DNA from: Physcomitrium patens
Lineage: Eukaryota; Streptophyta; Bryopsida; Funariales; Funariaceae
Direction: 5' to 3'
Assembly: GCF_000002425.4 (NCBI RefSeq)
Contig: NC_037262.1
Location: 10,439,129 to 10,503,128, forward strand
Length of the DNA stretch: 64,000 nucleotides
A program made the translations under genes and the position numbers. Of this stretch, positions 35,085 through 45,578 are shown one piece after another; the first letter of the stretch is position 1, and every line of letters begins with the position of its first letter. A model generated the notes under the pieces. That model made no database searches, was not told where the DNA came from, and was given only the letters and a program-made list of their open reading frames with translations.

Positions 35085-36370
35085 ATTTCACAAGAGTGCT
35101 AATATATTATTTTTGTCTTATTTTAAAAGTGAGTGGATTACTCCACTTCTATTGTTCTATTTTGAAGGTTGCGGACTATCCACCTTTAAACAAAAAATCT
35201 TATTTTCTAATTTTGATATTTTGCTTAAAGAAAGTAGATTATCCCTCTTTGTCGAAATTTTTATTATAGGTTGCAGATTACCCTCCTCTAATTTAACTTT
35301 TTAAATTTATTTGAGTTATCTTAGAAGAAATGATTATGAATACTATTCTTAACAAAAGTAAGAATAGAATTGTAATTATTGGAGATCTTCATGAACTTTT
35401 CAACACTCTAAGAGTAAAAAATTTATATATTTTTAACATGAATCATGGAGGTACTATGCCTACACCTATAGAAGAAGTTTAGAATCTGCAGTAAAAAGTT
35501 GTGTAATTGAAGGAAGCAAGTAGATCGATCTCACAACCAAATCCATGGAGTTTTGTTTTTAGAAGTATGATGGGAATAAGAATTAGTATGCCTTAGAAAT
35601 TTGATGAAACAAATTCAAAATTTGGAGGATTTTTACAACAAGTCAAGTTCTATCTAAAGATGCATCCTTTTCAATATCTCCATGGATTTACTCAAGTCAG
35701 ATTCATAGGCACACTTCTATTAGGAAGTGCTCTTTCTTGGTTTGCACCTTTAACAGAAAAAGATTCATGACTCCTCTATGAAACAAATTCATTTGTAGAA
35801 GTGTCTATAGACACATTCATAGAAAGTGATTAAGAAAGAGTAGCAAAGATCAAGCTCTTAACTTTATGGCAAGGATTACAATTAGCCACCATATATGCCA
35901 CTGAATTCCAAAACCTTGCTTCCAATATGGATTCGAATGACAAAGCCCTTATTAATCAATTTCAATATGGATTGAAGAATAATGTCAAAGACTTGTTATT
36001 GACAATGAAAAAGACAAAATCTTTGGAACAATTTATTACTTAAGCCATTGCATATAACAATCAATTATTTGAAAGATGTCAAGAATAAAGATATGGCTGA
36101 AAAAGAACAAATCAAATAATGATAGCAACTCTTAAGTTTTCAGAAACTTATTTATTAAAGCCAGAACCAATGTAAATTTATATGGTATGTTTTAAATCCT
36201 TCAGAGAGTAGGAAAAGAGTTGACAATGTCAAGAGGGCTTATACTTATATTATAGAGAAGCTAAACAAATTGCTCAACATTGTCCAAAAAAAACAATGCA
36301 ATTATAAAATGAAAAGCACGATTGTCAAAAAAGACAATGTGTTGGAAAATGAGTTGCTTTAGCTACAATA
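35085..36370 (+). pseudogene. Element F leader and gag relic
   Basis: Leader copies of TGGATTACTCCACTTC / GGTTGCGGACTATCC / GTTGCAGATTACCCTCC (35133-35292), then gag blocks such as VKFYLKMHPFQYLHGFTQVR and GTLLLGSALSWFAPL (about 35640-35755) with several stops. A degraded zinc knuckle lies near 36245-36290. Confidence 0.7.
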
Positions 36371-38750
36371 GGGACCATGCGGCTAGAATCATGTACAGCA
36401 TTTAGCAAAGGTCATATTTTCTTCTCTAATTCTTTACCTTGTTTTACAATAGAAGTTTTTTTATAATCAAAAAATTACAAAGTCTTATCCTTGTTGGATT
36501 TAAGAGCCTCAACTTGTTTTATAAATAAAGACTTTGTCAAAAATAAAATATATTCTTAATTAAAAAAATCAAATGTATGTGTGTAGAAGTAATAGATAGA
36601 CATCCATTATCTTTTGGAGATGTTATACATGAAACTATTCTTATAGAAGTAGCAACTAATAGTCACAATAATTTAGTAATATTTAATATGATTAAGTTTC
36701 TTTCTAATCCAATCATTTTAGGATTATCATGGTTGGAAAGATATAATCCTCAATTAGATTAGATTTCTTGCTATATTAATTTTTTCTATAGTTTAGCCCA
36801 AGGTCCTGCTAGGTAAATAGAAATCCATAAGTCTAATATAACAAAACCTTTACTGGTAGGTGCAAAAGCTTTTATGCATGTTGCAAATAAAGAGGCATCT
36901 TTTGCTATATATGCCACGTCCATTTTTGATGGTGAGAAGTTATCAAGTGGCATTTTTAGTCAGTATCAAGATTTTTAGGATGCTTTTGAAAAGAAGAATG
37001 TAGATATTTTTTTGGAGCATTGTTCTTATGATTGTACCATCCATCTTCAAGAAGGAATTCAACCACCATTTGGACCAATCTATAGCCTATTACAAAATGA
37101 TTTGGCTTCATTTAAAGAGTATATTGATGAGAATTTGGCTAAAAATTTTATATGCCATTCTAAATCTCCAGCCGATGCTCTTATCTTATTTGTGAAGAAA
37201 AAAGACGAATCTTTATAGATGTGCATGGATTATCAAAGACTTAACAAAATCACCATCAAGAATAGGTATCCTCTACTTTTGATTTTAAGACTTCTTGATC
37301 AACTAAATCAAGCAAAGATCTATATAAAAATAGATCTACAAGGAGTATATAACCAGATCTACATCAAAGAAAGAGATGAATAGAAGAATGCTTTTCGAAC
37401 TCAGTATGGACATTTTGAATATAATGTCATGCCTTTTGGACTCACGAATGGATAAGCTATTTTCCAACATCTAATGAATTATGTCTTCTGTTAGTTTCTT
37501 AATGATTTTATCATCTATTATTTGAATGACATCTTAATTTATTCTAAGAATACAAAAAAGCATGAAATTTATGTTTGTTGTATGTTACAAAAACTAAAAG
37601 ATGCAAGATTATATGCAAAGATGGAAAAATGTATATTCTACACTACTCAAGTTAATTTTTTGGGATACATCATTTCCAATGAAGGCCTTATGATAGATCA
37701 AAAAATTATCCAAACTATCATAGATTAGAAGATCTTAAGAACAGTAGAAGATGTACAATGCTTTTTGAGCTTTGCCAATTATTACCAAATCTTTATTAAG
37801 ATTTTTTTTCAAGTTTTAGCTCTACTTACACATTTGACTTATTGAGACAAACTTGAGTGGAATAAAGAAGCTAAAGCATCATTTTTTGCTTTAAAGAAAG
37901 AATTTATTTTTGTACCAACTTTGTATCATATCGACTTTTTTAAGGCATTCTTTATCAAAAAAAATGCATCAAATTTTGCCTTTGATATAGTATTGTCACA
38001 AATGAGAACAGATGACAAATTCCATCCATTAGCTTTTCATTCTAAGAAATTTTTGAATAGCCAAGATTATCTATGAGATCCACGACAAAGAACTTCTTGT
38101 AATTGTGGATTCATTTCAAGAATAATGTCATTATCTAAAAGACACTTCAAATCCTGTTATAATATATATTGATCACAAGAACCTCAAGTATTTCATGTCA
38201 GCATGTGTTTTGAATTATTGTCAAGCCTATTGGAGCATGTCATTATCAAGATTACATATCGACCTAAAAAACAACAAGGTTTATTAGATGCTCTTTCTAG
38301 ACGCTCTTATATTACACCAAAACAAGGAGACATATCTTTTGATCAACAAAGAATAATCTTCTTGAAGCCAGAGCATTTTCATCTTTGAGCAATGAAATCA
38401 ATATTGATTATTGATTTGACTTTTATCAAACAAATTCAATCAAGTATATCCTTTGATCTTCTTATTCATGATATCAAGACTCTTTCTTCTAAGTCTTATA
38501 ATCTTTCAAAGTTCAAGTTCAAGAATAACCTTCTCTATTTTGAAAGATGCATATATATTCCAAAAAGAGAAGCATGTTTATGTGTTCTTCAAGCACGTCA
38601 TGAGTTTTTAGTAGCAGGACATTTTGGGTGCAACAAGAATTTAGAGCTTACATCTAAAGATTTTTAGTGGCCGCTAATGTAGAAGGTTGTAAAAAACTTT
38701 GTCCAATCATAAGGCATTTGTTCAAGATTAAAAACTCCTCGTCAATGACT
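36361..38750 (+). pseudogene. Element F protease, RT, RNase H and integrase N-terminal part
   Basis: Protease begins at LATIGTMRLE (36359 on) with the active site decayed to LLDLRAST (about 36490). The RT segments keep FVKKKDESL, the YLNDILIY box (YxDD changed to LNDI, about 37519-37545) and FLGYI. The RNase H and connection part ends in ALSRRSYITPKQGD (38290-38330). The integrase finger ends in CSRLKTP just before the insertion at 38751. Many premature stops. Confidence 0.75.
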
Positions 38751-39958
38751 TGTGAGTTATCAAATTAACTTGTTAATTTTTTTAAGACAAAAAATACATG
38801 TAAAGAGCCAAAATTACTATTCTTAGATAAAGATGTACTTAGAAGATGTTAAATAAAGGAAAATAGTATTAGTAGAGAAGAAATGGAGTCTTAGTAATTC
38901 TTAGAGGTAATTATTTTAGTTGGTTTAGGATTTTTATTTATTATTGAATAGTAAGGATTATTTACTTAGGTTAATATTTATATTGGTATTTTATCTATAT
39001 ATATTATTTATAAGTAAAAACTATAAATATTAGTTAGTAGTTAGAAGAAGCATGAGAAAGAACCTCATATCTTTTTAGTTAATTATATAGAAAGTAGGAT
39101 TTATAGCAAATTTAAATTGATTTTATATCTATAAAAATCATCAAGATAAGAAATTATATTCTTAAATTGATATTATTATTATAGAAATATTATTAGAATT
39201 TTATAATTTATTTAAAATTTATTTAGATTTTTTTAGGAATTTTTGGAGCAATTTCCAAGGCTTTGGTAAAAATGAGTTTTATCACTTCGGGAGCCATTAT
39301 GAAGAAATGGATCAAGATTTGAAGGCCACTATGTGCTCTTAGACTAATTAGGTGTTTTTAAACACTATGGTTAAGTCAAAAATGCAAAAAAAAATAATTT
39401 TACTAATATAAAATAGGAGGACCAACAACTAATCTAATCTTGGTAGGAAAGGAGGATAGAAATCTCATATAGATTGTAGTACCTTGGATATAGGTAGGAT
39501 GATGAAACTAAGGCCTCAAGGCCTCTTTAGACAACCAATATACACTACTTTTGAGCCTTGGTGAGGCTCAAACTCTTCATCTGTTAAGGAAATTATCCTT
39601 GATGTAAAATTATTTACTTAATTTTTTATTTATTTACTTATTATTTTTTAAAACTTCATAACTTACTCATAGTAATTCGGATTTATATGTTTCTTATACC
39701 ATTGGAAAGATAAAAAAATTAAATTTCTAAAAATATATTTTAAATTTTATTTTTTACTTTTTATTGGATAAAAACTCATTGAAAAAATTGTGACTAGTTT
39801 TATAGTGTACAATTGCTTCATTGTATTTGTTCCACTTATTTTGTGTTTTACTTCCTTTATTCTTGTTCTTGCTACTTTTACTTCATACCACCGATTACAA
39901 GAAACTTTTAATTGAGGCTATCTTATAATTGAATTAATGATTGAATTTTATACTCACA
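38751..39958. mobile_element. 1.2-kb TG...CA insertion (probable solo LTR) inside element F integrase
   Basis: The unit begins TGTGAGTTATCAAATT and ends AATTTTATACTCACA, an imperfect terminal inverted repeat of about 15 bp. The flanking 5-mers are TGACT and CGATT. Sister copies read CGACC-like sequence at this codon position, so both flanks can be derived from CGACC by C-to-T changes alone. Interior is AT-rich, with a TATA-like stretch (38988-39010) and no coding sequence. TG/CA ends, a 5-bp TSD and a length over 1 kb favour a solo LTR of an unidentified element. Confidence 0.7.
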
Positions 39959-41127
39959 CGATTCCATGGACTTTTCCAACCATTGCCTATAACCAAACAA
40001 CCATGGTCTTCTATTTCTATGGATTTTATTACAGATCTTCCAAGTTTAAGTTCATATGAGTCTATATTTGAAATCATAGATTACTTTACCAAAATGGCAT
40101 ATTTTATATCATGTACAAAATCTATTTCATGTAAAAAAATAGCTAAGCTTTTCATTAACAATATCTATCGATATCATGGATTGCCAAAGGATATTATATC
40201 AGATAGCGGGACTCAATTTGTATTAAGATTTTGAAGAACCCTATTCAAGATTCTAAAGGTGGATATAAAACTCTCTTTAACTTTTCATCCTCAAACTAAT
40301 GAACAAATGAAACAAGTGAATCAAGTTCTGGAGTAGTATTTGAGGTATACCATCAACTATCATCAAGATGATTGGACAACTCTTTTATCATTCTCAGATT
40401 TTACATACAATAATTTGGTACATTCTTCTACTCATATCTTTCTTTGCTAATTATGGTTATCATCTATGATTTGATATTTTTGACTTTTCAAAAGTTGATA
40501 ATCATGTGCCAAAGATTTAGCAAATTGTTTGTCAAGGCTACATACAACAATGAAGACACATTTGAAGAAAGCTCAAGAACGACAAAAGATCAATATAGAT
40601 GCCTATCACAAGAGACAACCACAATTCAACGTAGGTGACAAGGTATGATTACTTCATCATAATATGAAGACTACTCGTCATTGTCATAAGTTAGACTATT
40701 GTAGGTTGAGAGCTTTTCCTATTTGTGAAAAAATTAATCTTCTTACTTATCGATTACATCTACCAAAGTCTATGAAGATCCACGCTATGTTTTAAGTATC
40801 CCTTCTTGAGCCGTGTAAAACAATGAATATCTCGAGAAGAAGATAAATGATACCTCACCCTATAGAAGTAGATAATAATCAAGAGTTCAAGGTGAATGAA
40901 GTCTTATACTCAAGGCGGTGCCAAAATAAGTTAGAATATCTTATTCATTGGCATGAATATGATATTGGCAAATGCACATGGGAGCCACCAAAGAATCTTA
41001 CAAATGCAACAAAGAAGGTTGAGGCCTTTCATCGATGACATCCATCAAAACCAATATGAATAATTATAAAGATCTATGAGAGATGATGACTGCTCGTCAT
41101 GGAACTTGTCCGTAGAAGAGAGAGTAA
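39959..41127 (+). pseudogene. Element F integrase core and chromodomain
   Basis: Resumes at the PLPI...PWSSISMDFITDLP block (about 39983-40040, first catalytic Asp), then ISDSGTQFVLRF (second Asp) and a decayed Glu region (about 40290-40330). The chromodomain at 40847-41038 keeps FKVNEVLYSRRCQNKLEYLIHW and CTWEPPKNL. The stretch 41040-41127 is pol tail and polypurine remnant leading directly to the LTR. Confidence 0.75.
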
Positions 41128-41489
41128 TGTCATATACACATACATTTATCCCAATAATTACTTATATGATTAGGTAAATATAAATTAATTTCATAAAGTC
41201 TTCTAATGAAGCTTCTTAAAAACTTCATAGACAAGGTTTTGACTTTAGATGTGTTTGTAGGTTAAAAACTTAGCCAAAAAATTAACCACATGTTGGTAGC
41301 TTGTAGAATAAATTAACTCCATATAGTAGCTTATAGAACAAGTTAACTAAGTGGTACATATATAGATAACTTGCCTTACAAATTAAGATATGTGGCTAAT
41401 AAAATCAATACATGTTGGAGGTCTTATAGAATATTGCCACATAGCTCTTAATTAGAGAGTATATATGGAGGCAAGAGTGAAGCTTTCTT
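41128..41489 (+). repeat. 3' LTR of element F, truncated
   Basis: Starts TGTCATATAC and follows the 5' LTR for about 362 bp, then similarity ends abruptly after GTGAAGCTTTCTT. Confidence 0.8.
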
Positions 41490-42245
41490 GAGGCATACAT
41501 ACAAGGGCTATTAAAGCTAAAGACAAAAAGTAAATAGAAATTTGTGAGATTAGTGCATGAATATGTGAATTTATTAAGTAGAACTAAAATCTTAAGATAA
41601 TAGACAAGTTAAGACAAATATAGATAGATTGTCATGTACTTAGATTGGATTCCATTCAAGCTTGAAGAAATCCAACTCTTCAATAAAAAGTTTGACATTA
41701 CATTCTACAGCTCTTCTATACAACATAGTTCTTCTGTACAAATTGTATCATCATTCTTTGTGAATTACTTACTATATAAAAATAAAAAATTGAAGTCCAA
41801 ATAAGATTAATTTTTTAATTTCTTTTTAAAGGTACCTATTTGTATGGAAAAAAATTATATTTTTTATTTTTTTAATTGAATAAAATTAGATTTTATTTAT
41901 ATATATTCTTATATATTATTATATTTTGATAATTCATAACAATATCAAAGCTTTTTGCTTCCTTTTTACTCTTTGTGAGGTTTTATATCAACTCCATTGA
42001 TATATTATATTTAAGATATGATTTGAGTGATAGAAAAAATTATATGTTTAGTTTAAACTTAAATTTATAAAAAGTTATCAATATTAAGATAGAATCTAAA
42101 TTAAGACTCATATGTAATAGTAGATAATTCTTTTTTGTGAGTATTTTGTATAAAAAAATCAAATTACAATGCATGTCTTTTGCACAACAAATGCAAATAT
42201 TATACTTGCTAATATATCAAGTGAGTTCTATTTTTACTATGGAAA

Positions 42246-42284
<39 letters not shown>

Positions 42285-42462
42285 CTCTCTCTTTTTCTCT
42301 CATACATACACACATATACAATTTCTTCTTCAAATGATTATTTTAAGTGATCTTATGCCACATGACTAGTTTCTACATTTTAATTGTCTTTCATAGTTGA
42401 AAATACAAAGTTAGTTCTTAAGTGGCTTGGAAAGCTTCTAAATAAGAAATCAATAGTATTTG
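41490..42462. other. AT-rich spacer with CT microsatellite
   Basis: No coding or LTR motif recognised. A (CT)n run lies at 42249-42279 and continues as CT/T-rich sequence to 42301. Open frames through the CT run are artefacts. Confidence 0.5.
42249..42301. repeat. (CT)n microsatellite
   Basis: CT dinucleotide run followed by interrupted CT/T tracts. Confidence 0.85.
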
Positions 42463-43011
42463 TGTCACAGACATATATATTCACCTAAATAAGAAGTATT
42501 TGATAAAAGATTAATATAAGTAGATTTGATATTAGCTTGTGGCAAAGATTCTTAGAAACTTTATAGATACATATTTGGTTTTATATATATTTGTAGATGA
42601 TTGATAGATTAATAACTTGGCCAACAACTTAGCCACATGTCATACATATTAGTATCTTATAAAATAAGCTAACTATGTGGCATACTTATTTAAAACTTGT
42701 CTTATAAATTAGACAAGTATCTCACAAATTAGACATGTATCTCAAAAATTGGACATGTGTTGGAGATCTTATAAAATGTTACTATTTAACTTCTACTTAA
42801 ATAATATATATAGAGGTAAGAATGAAAACTTCTTCACTCTTGTCAACATCTTTCTAATCCTTTGTCTTCTTTTAATACTTTCTAGTTTCCTTTTCTTTCA
42901 TAATAGCTATTTCAATTCAATATTATATTATCTTTGAGTGATTTTTTAGTTTTTTTAAATAATATAAGATTTTATTGATCTTTTAGTTTTTTGAGATTCA
43001 TGTCCTTGATA
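42463..43011 (+). mobile_element. Solo LTR of the A/B/D/F chromovirus family
   Basis: 549 bp, TGTCACAGAC...GTCCTTGATA, with the family's internal blocks (TTGGCCAACAACTTAGCC, TTCTTCACTCTTGTCAAC). Flanks are ATTTG (42458-42462) and GTTTG (43012-43016), a TSD with one A/G difference. No internal sequence, consistent with LTR-LTR recombination. Confidence 0.85.
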
Positions 43012-43293
43012 GTTTGTAATGGAATTGAATTTGAATTTTGTTTCAAATTCTTTCTTTATTTTTTTCTTCTCTCTTTTTTGTTTTTGTTTTTATTTATTTT
43101 TTTATTTTTTTACAATAAGTCTTTTTCTACCAGATTCATAAAAAAATATACAAAGCAAAGAAAGAGTTACTCAAAGACATCTAGATCTATATAAAAAATT
43201 AAAGGTGTATTATCATTACTAAAAACTCAAAGAAAGATTGTCGCATGTAGTAGTATTGTAACCACAGTAGTGGCTATAGAAGTACTATTTTTA

Positions 43294-43458
43294 AGCTATT
43301 TCAAAATCAAGAAAGATCGATTCAAAAAATTAATTGTCTTTTTAAATTTTTTGTTTAGTCGAACAAAAGAGAGGATTTTTAGTACTTCAGGGTCACTAAT
43401 CTTAAGCACAATCATTAACCATTATTTTGAATTGATCTTTCTTGATTTTGAAATATCT
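43294..43458. repeat. Inverted repeat with about 30-bp arms
   Basis: ATTTCAAAATCAAGAAAGAT... at 43298-43325 is repeated in inverse orientation at 43427-43454 with one mismatch in 28; similarity extends a few bases further out. Loop is about 100 bp. Could be a MITE end pair or a hairpin RNA source. Confidence 0.7.
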
Positions 43459-43488
43459 TCCAAATATATTATATATAGATATAATATA

Positions 43489-43522
43489 TCTTATAGGTGA
43501 CAAATCCTAGCCACCTATAAGA
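43489..43522. repeat. Short perfect hairpin
   Basis: TCTTATAGGTG (43489-43499) and CACCTATAAGA (43512-43522) form an 11-bp stem with a 12-nt loop. Confidence 0.65.
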
Positions 43523-43639
43523 TGCAAGTTAACTTTTCAACTACATATTTGTTAAGTCTCTATTTATTAATTTATATTAAAATAATATAGTTATTTGTTG
43601 CATTATCTAATTAAATAAAGGCATAACAAAAGCTAATTG

Positions 43640-44461
43640 ATAGGAATATGATTATAGCCAAGTCAATTCTTATTTTTACATGTATAGGACTATCTCTTTT
43701 TATGTGATCAATCTACAATCCAAGTGTTATATGAGTCATAGTCAATGTGATTTGTAATGCTATTTAGCTACACAATTGCATTTCAACTATAGGTTTCTAT
43801 AATATTCTACATCAAAGCAAGTTAATCTGTGTGAAGTCAACATCTAATTTACATAGAAAAAATTGAATCCATTTATTGGATATGCTACACGCAACGTATT
43901 ATCTTTGGTGGATATAAAATAAAAGTTGCATTGATGGGCATCAAGTCCTACAATGATATAAGGCTCAATTTAATATAAAAAGATCTTGTGTATATCATTT
44001 TTTTGTCATGGACCTTCTTTTGCCAAAGTTATACCTTTGCAATATTCTAATACATTTTTTGATTGTAGTATTATCTTTAGATGACCAACATGTCTATTTA
44101 ACATTCTAAACTTGTGGATTTGGTAAATTAGATTTTATTATCATAGAAAGCCATGACTAGTCATAGTTTGTATCTATATAAAAGTTTGAATGGCAAGAAC
44201 CCTTGTGACTATGATTAACCATGGTTTGCATCTATATAGAATCTCAATGTGGTTGTCTTGTGCCATCATAATTTTATCGAAGAAGAATTGAGCTACTAGA
44301 TTCTAATCTTTAGAATGAGGGGCTTTACTTCCATTTATTTGATGAACTAGTCTATTGTGACTATCACATATTTATAATTCTTAGTAGTAGAGATTAAAGG
44401 GCCCATTAAATCAATGTCAATCTAAGTAAAGGATTTTGAGACTAGAATAGGAGTCAACAAC
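43640..44461 (-). pseudogene. Integrase remnant of a different gypsy lineage
   Basis: On the minus strand near 44340-44450 the frame reads IDIDLMGPLISTTKNYKYVI then VTID and FIK, the start of an integrase core (first catalytic Asp in ID-x-M-GP), with TGG or TAT codons turned into stops around it. The wording differs from the chromovirus integrases here. The sequence to the left (43640-44300) is probably the rest of the same relic but is too decayed to assign. Confidence 0.6.
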
Positions 44462-45020
44462 TTTCAAGGATAAGAACATGATAAAGATAAATAAACAAGT
44501 GAAACTTCTCTCATAGAAAAATGACAAAATAGAAATAACTTGATATATATTTTAAAAAAGAAACTTGAATGGCTATTGCCAAAAGTCAAGAAAACTAGAG
44601 ACCCTTGAAACTAGACTTGAAGCAAGAAAGGAATTGACAAGAGTGAAGAAGGCTTCACTCTTGTGTCTATATATACTATCTAACTAGGGGCTACATGGCG
44701 ACATTCTATAGGACCTCCAATATATGTTGACTTTGTAGGACACATGCCTTGACTTACAAGGCAAGTTTTTCTATGTGTGGGCTATATAGTTAGCTTGGTC
44801 TTCAAGTTAACAACATGTGTGACACATGGCCAACTTGTTGACCACGTTTCTAATCCCAAAAAATCAATTAAAGACACCTATAAAGTCAAAGCAGCATCTA
44901 TGAAGCTTCTAAAAAGCTTCTATATTAAATACTATAGAATTAATTTACTTTTACCTACTTTTACTTATTTCTACCTATTCATATATGTAATTACTAGCTT
45001 ACATGCATATGTCCGTGATA
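44462..45020 (-). repeat. 3' LTR of element D
   Basis: 559 bp, TTTCAAGGAT...GTCCGTGATA, closely matching the LTRs of B. Confidence 0.9.
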
Positions 45021-45127
45021 TTATCCCTCCTTTTAGAGATGAGTTCCACGAGCAGCAATAATCATATATTGAAGAAATCTATCATACGACGAATTGTATT
45101 CGCCACATACTCTGATCTTTGTTCTCT

Positions 45128-45484
45128 TCAAAGATGATTGATAGGGCCTCTCAACCATCGATTGTGTCCCATACGAGGGTGAAAAGACCAGCCAATTATT
45201 TGATCATTGTTGAGTCCTTCATAACTTCCTTCGAATAGAACATTTGGAACACCATCAGGAGTTGTTCCTACCTCTAGCAAAATCACCAAACATCGGGAGT
45301 TCTTTTCCAAATCATGATACCAAATGCATTGTATCTCGCCATTTATTCGAGGAAGAACATGTTGTTCTTGAAGATCTTCATCTTGATTGCATCGTCTTGA
45401 AGGTTGTGACAATCATAATGTCTCGTCCGACAGGTCAGCACATGAAGGCTCTTGAGTCAAATCCACTAGTTGTTGGTTCTCCAT
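45128..45484 (-). pseudogene. ORF3 of element D
   Basis: 357 nt from ATG at 45484 to the stop at 45128. One in-frame TGA (45413-45415) divides it; the downstream 94 codons are open. The N-terminal half is polar (MENQQLVD, then SQPSRRCNQDEDLQEQ). The C-terminal half holds LVILLEV, a VLFEGSYEGL block, GWSFHPRMGHNRW and GPINHL. It lies between the chromodomain and the polypurine tract, in the sense of the element. Function unknown. Confidence 0.6.
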
Positions 45485-45578
45485 CTCATGAGCATCACAA
45501 CTACAAAGAAGCTGCGAACAAGGATTGAAAGTAGAATGTTATCTTGCCTAGATGTTGTCTCTTTTATAAAGAAGGTTT

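Larger units (their letters stand above)
34526..41489 (+). mobile_element. Element F: old Ty3/gypsy chromovirus on the plus strand
   Basis: Left 5' LTR complete (559 bp), right 3' LTR truncated. Internal order on the plus strand is leader, gag, protease, RT, RNase H, integrase, chromodomain, and an inserted 1.2-kb unit (38751-39958) splits the integrase. Stop codons are very frequent and often sit where a sister copy has CAA, CAG, CGA or TGG, which fits deamination of methylated cytosine. It has no ORF3: after the chromodomain it runs straight into the 3' LTR. Confidence 0.85.
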
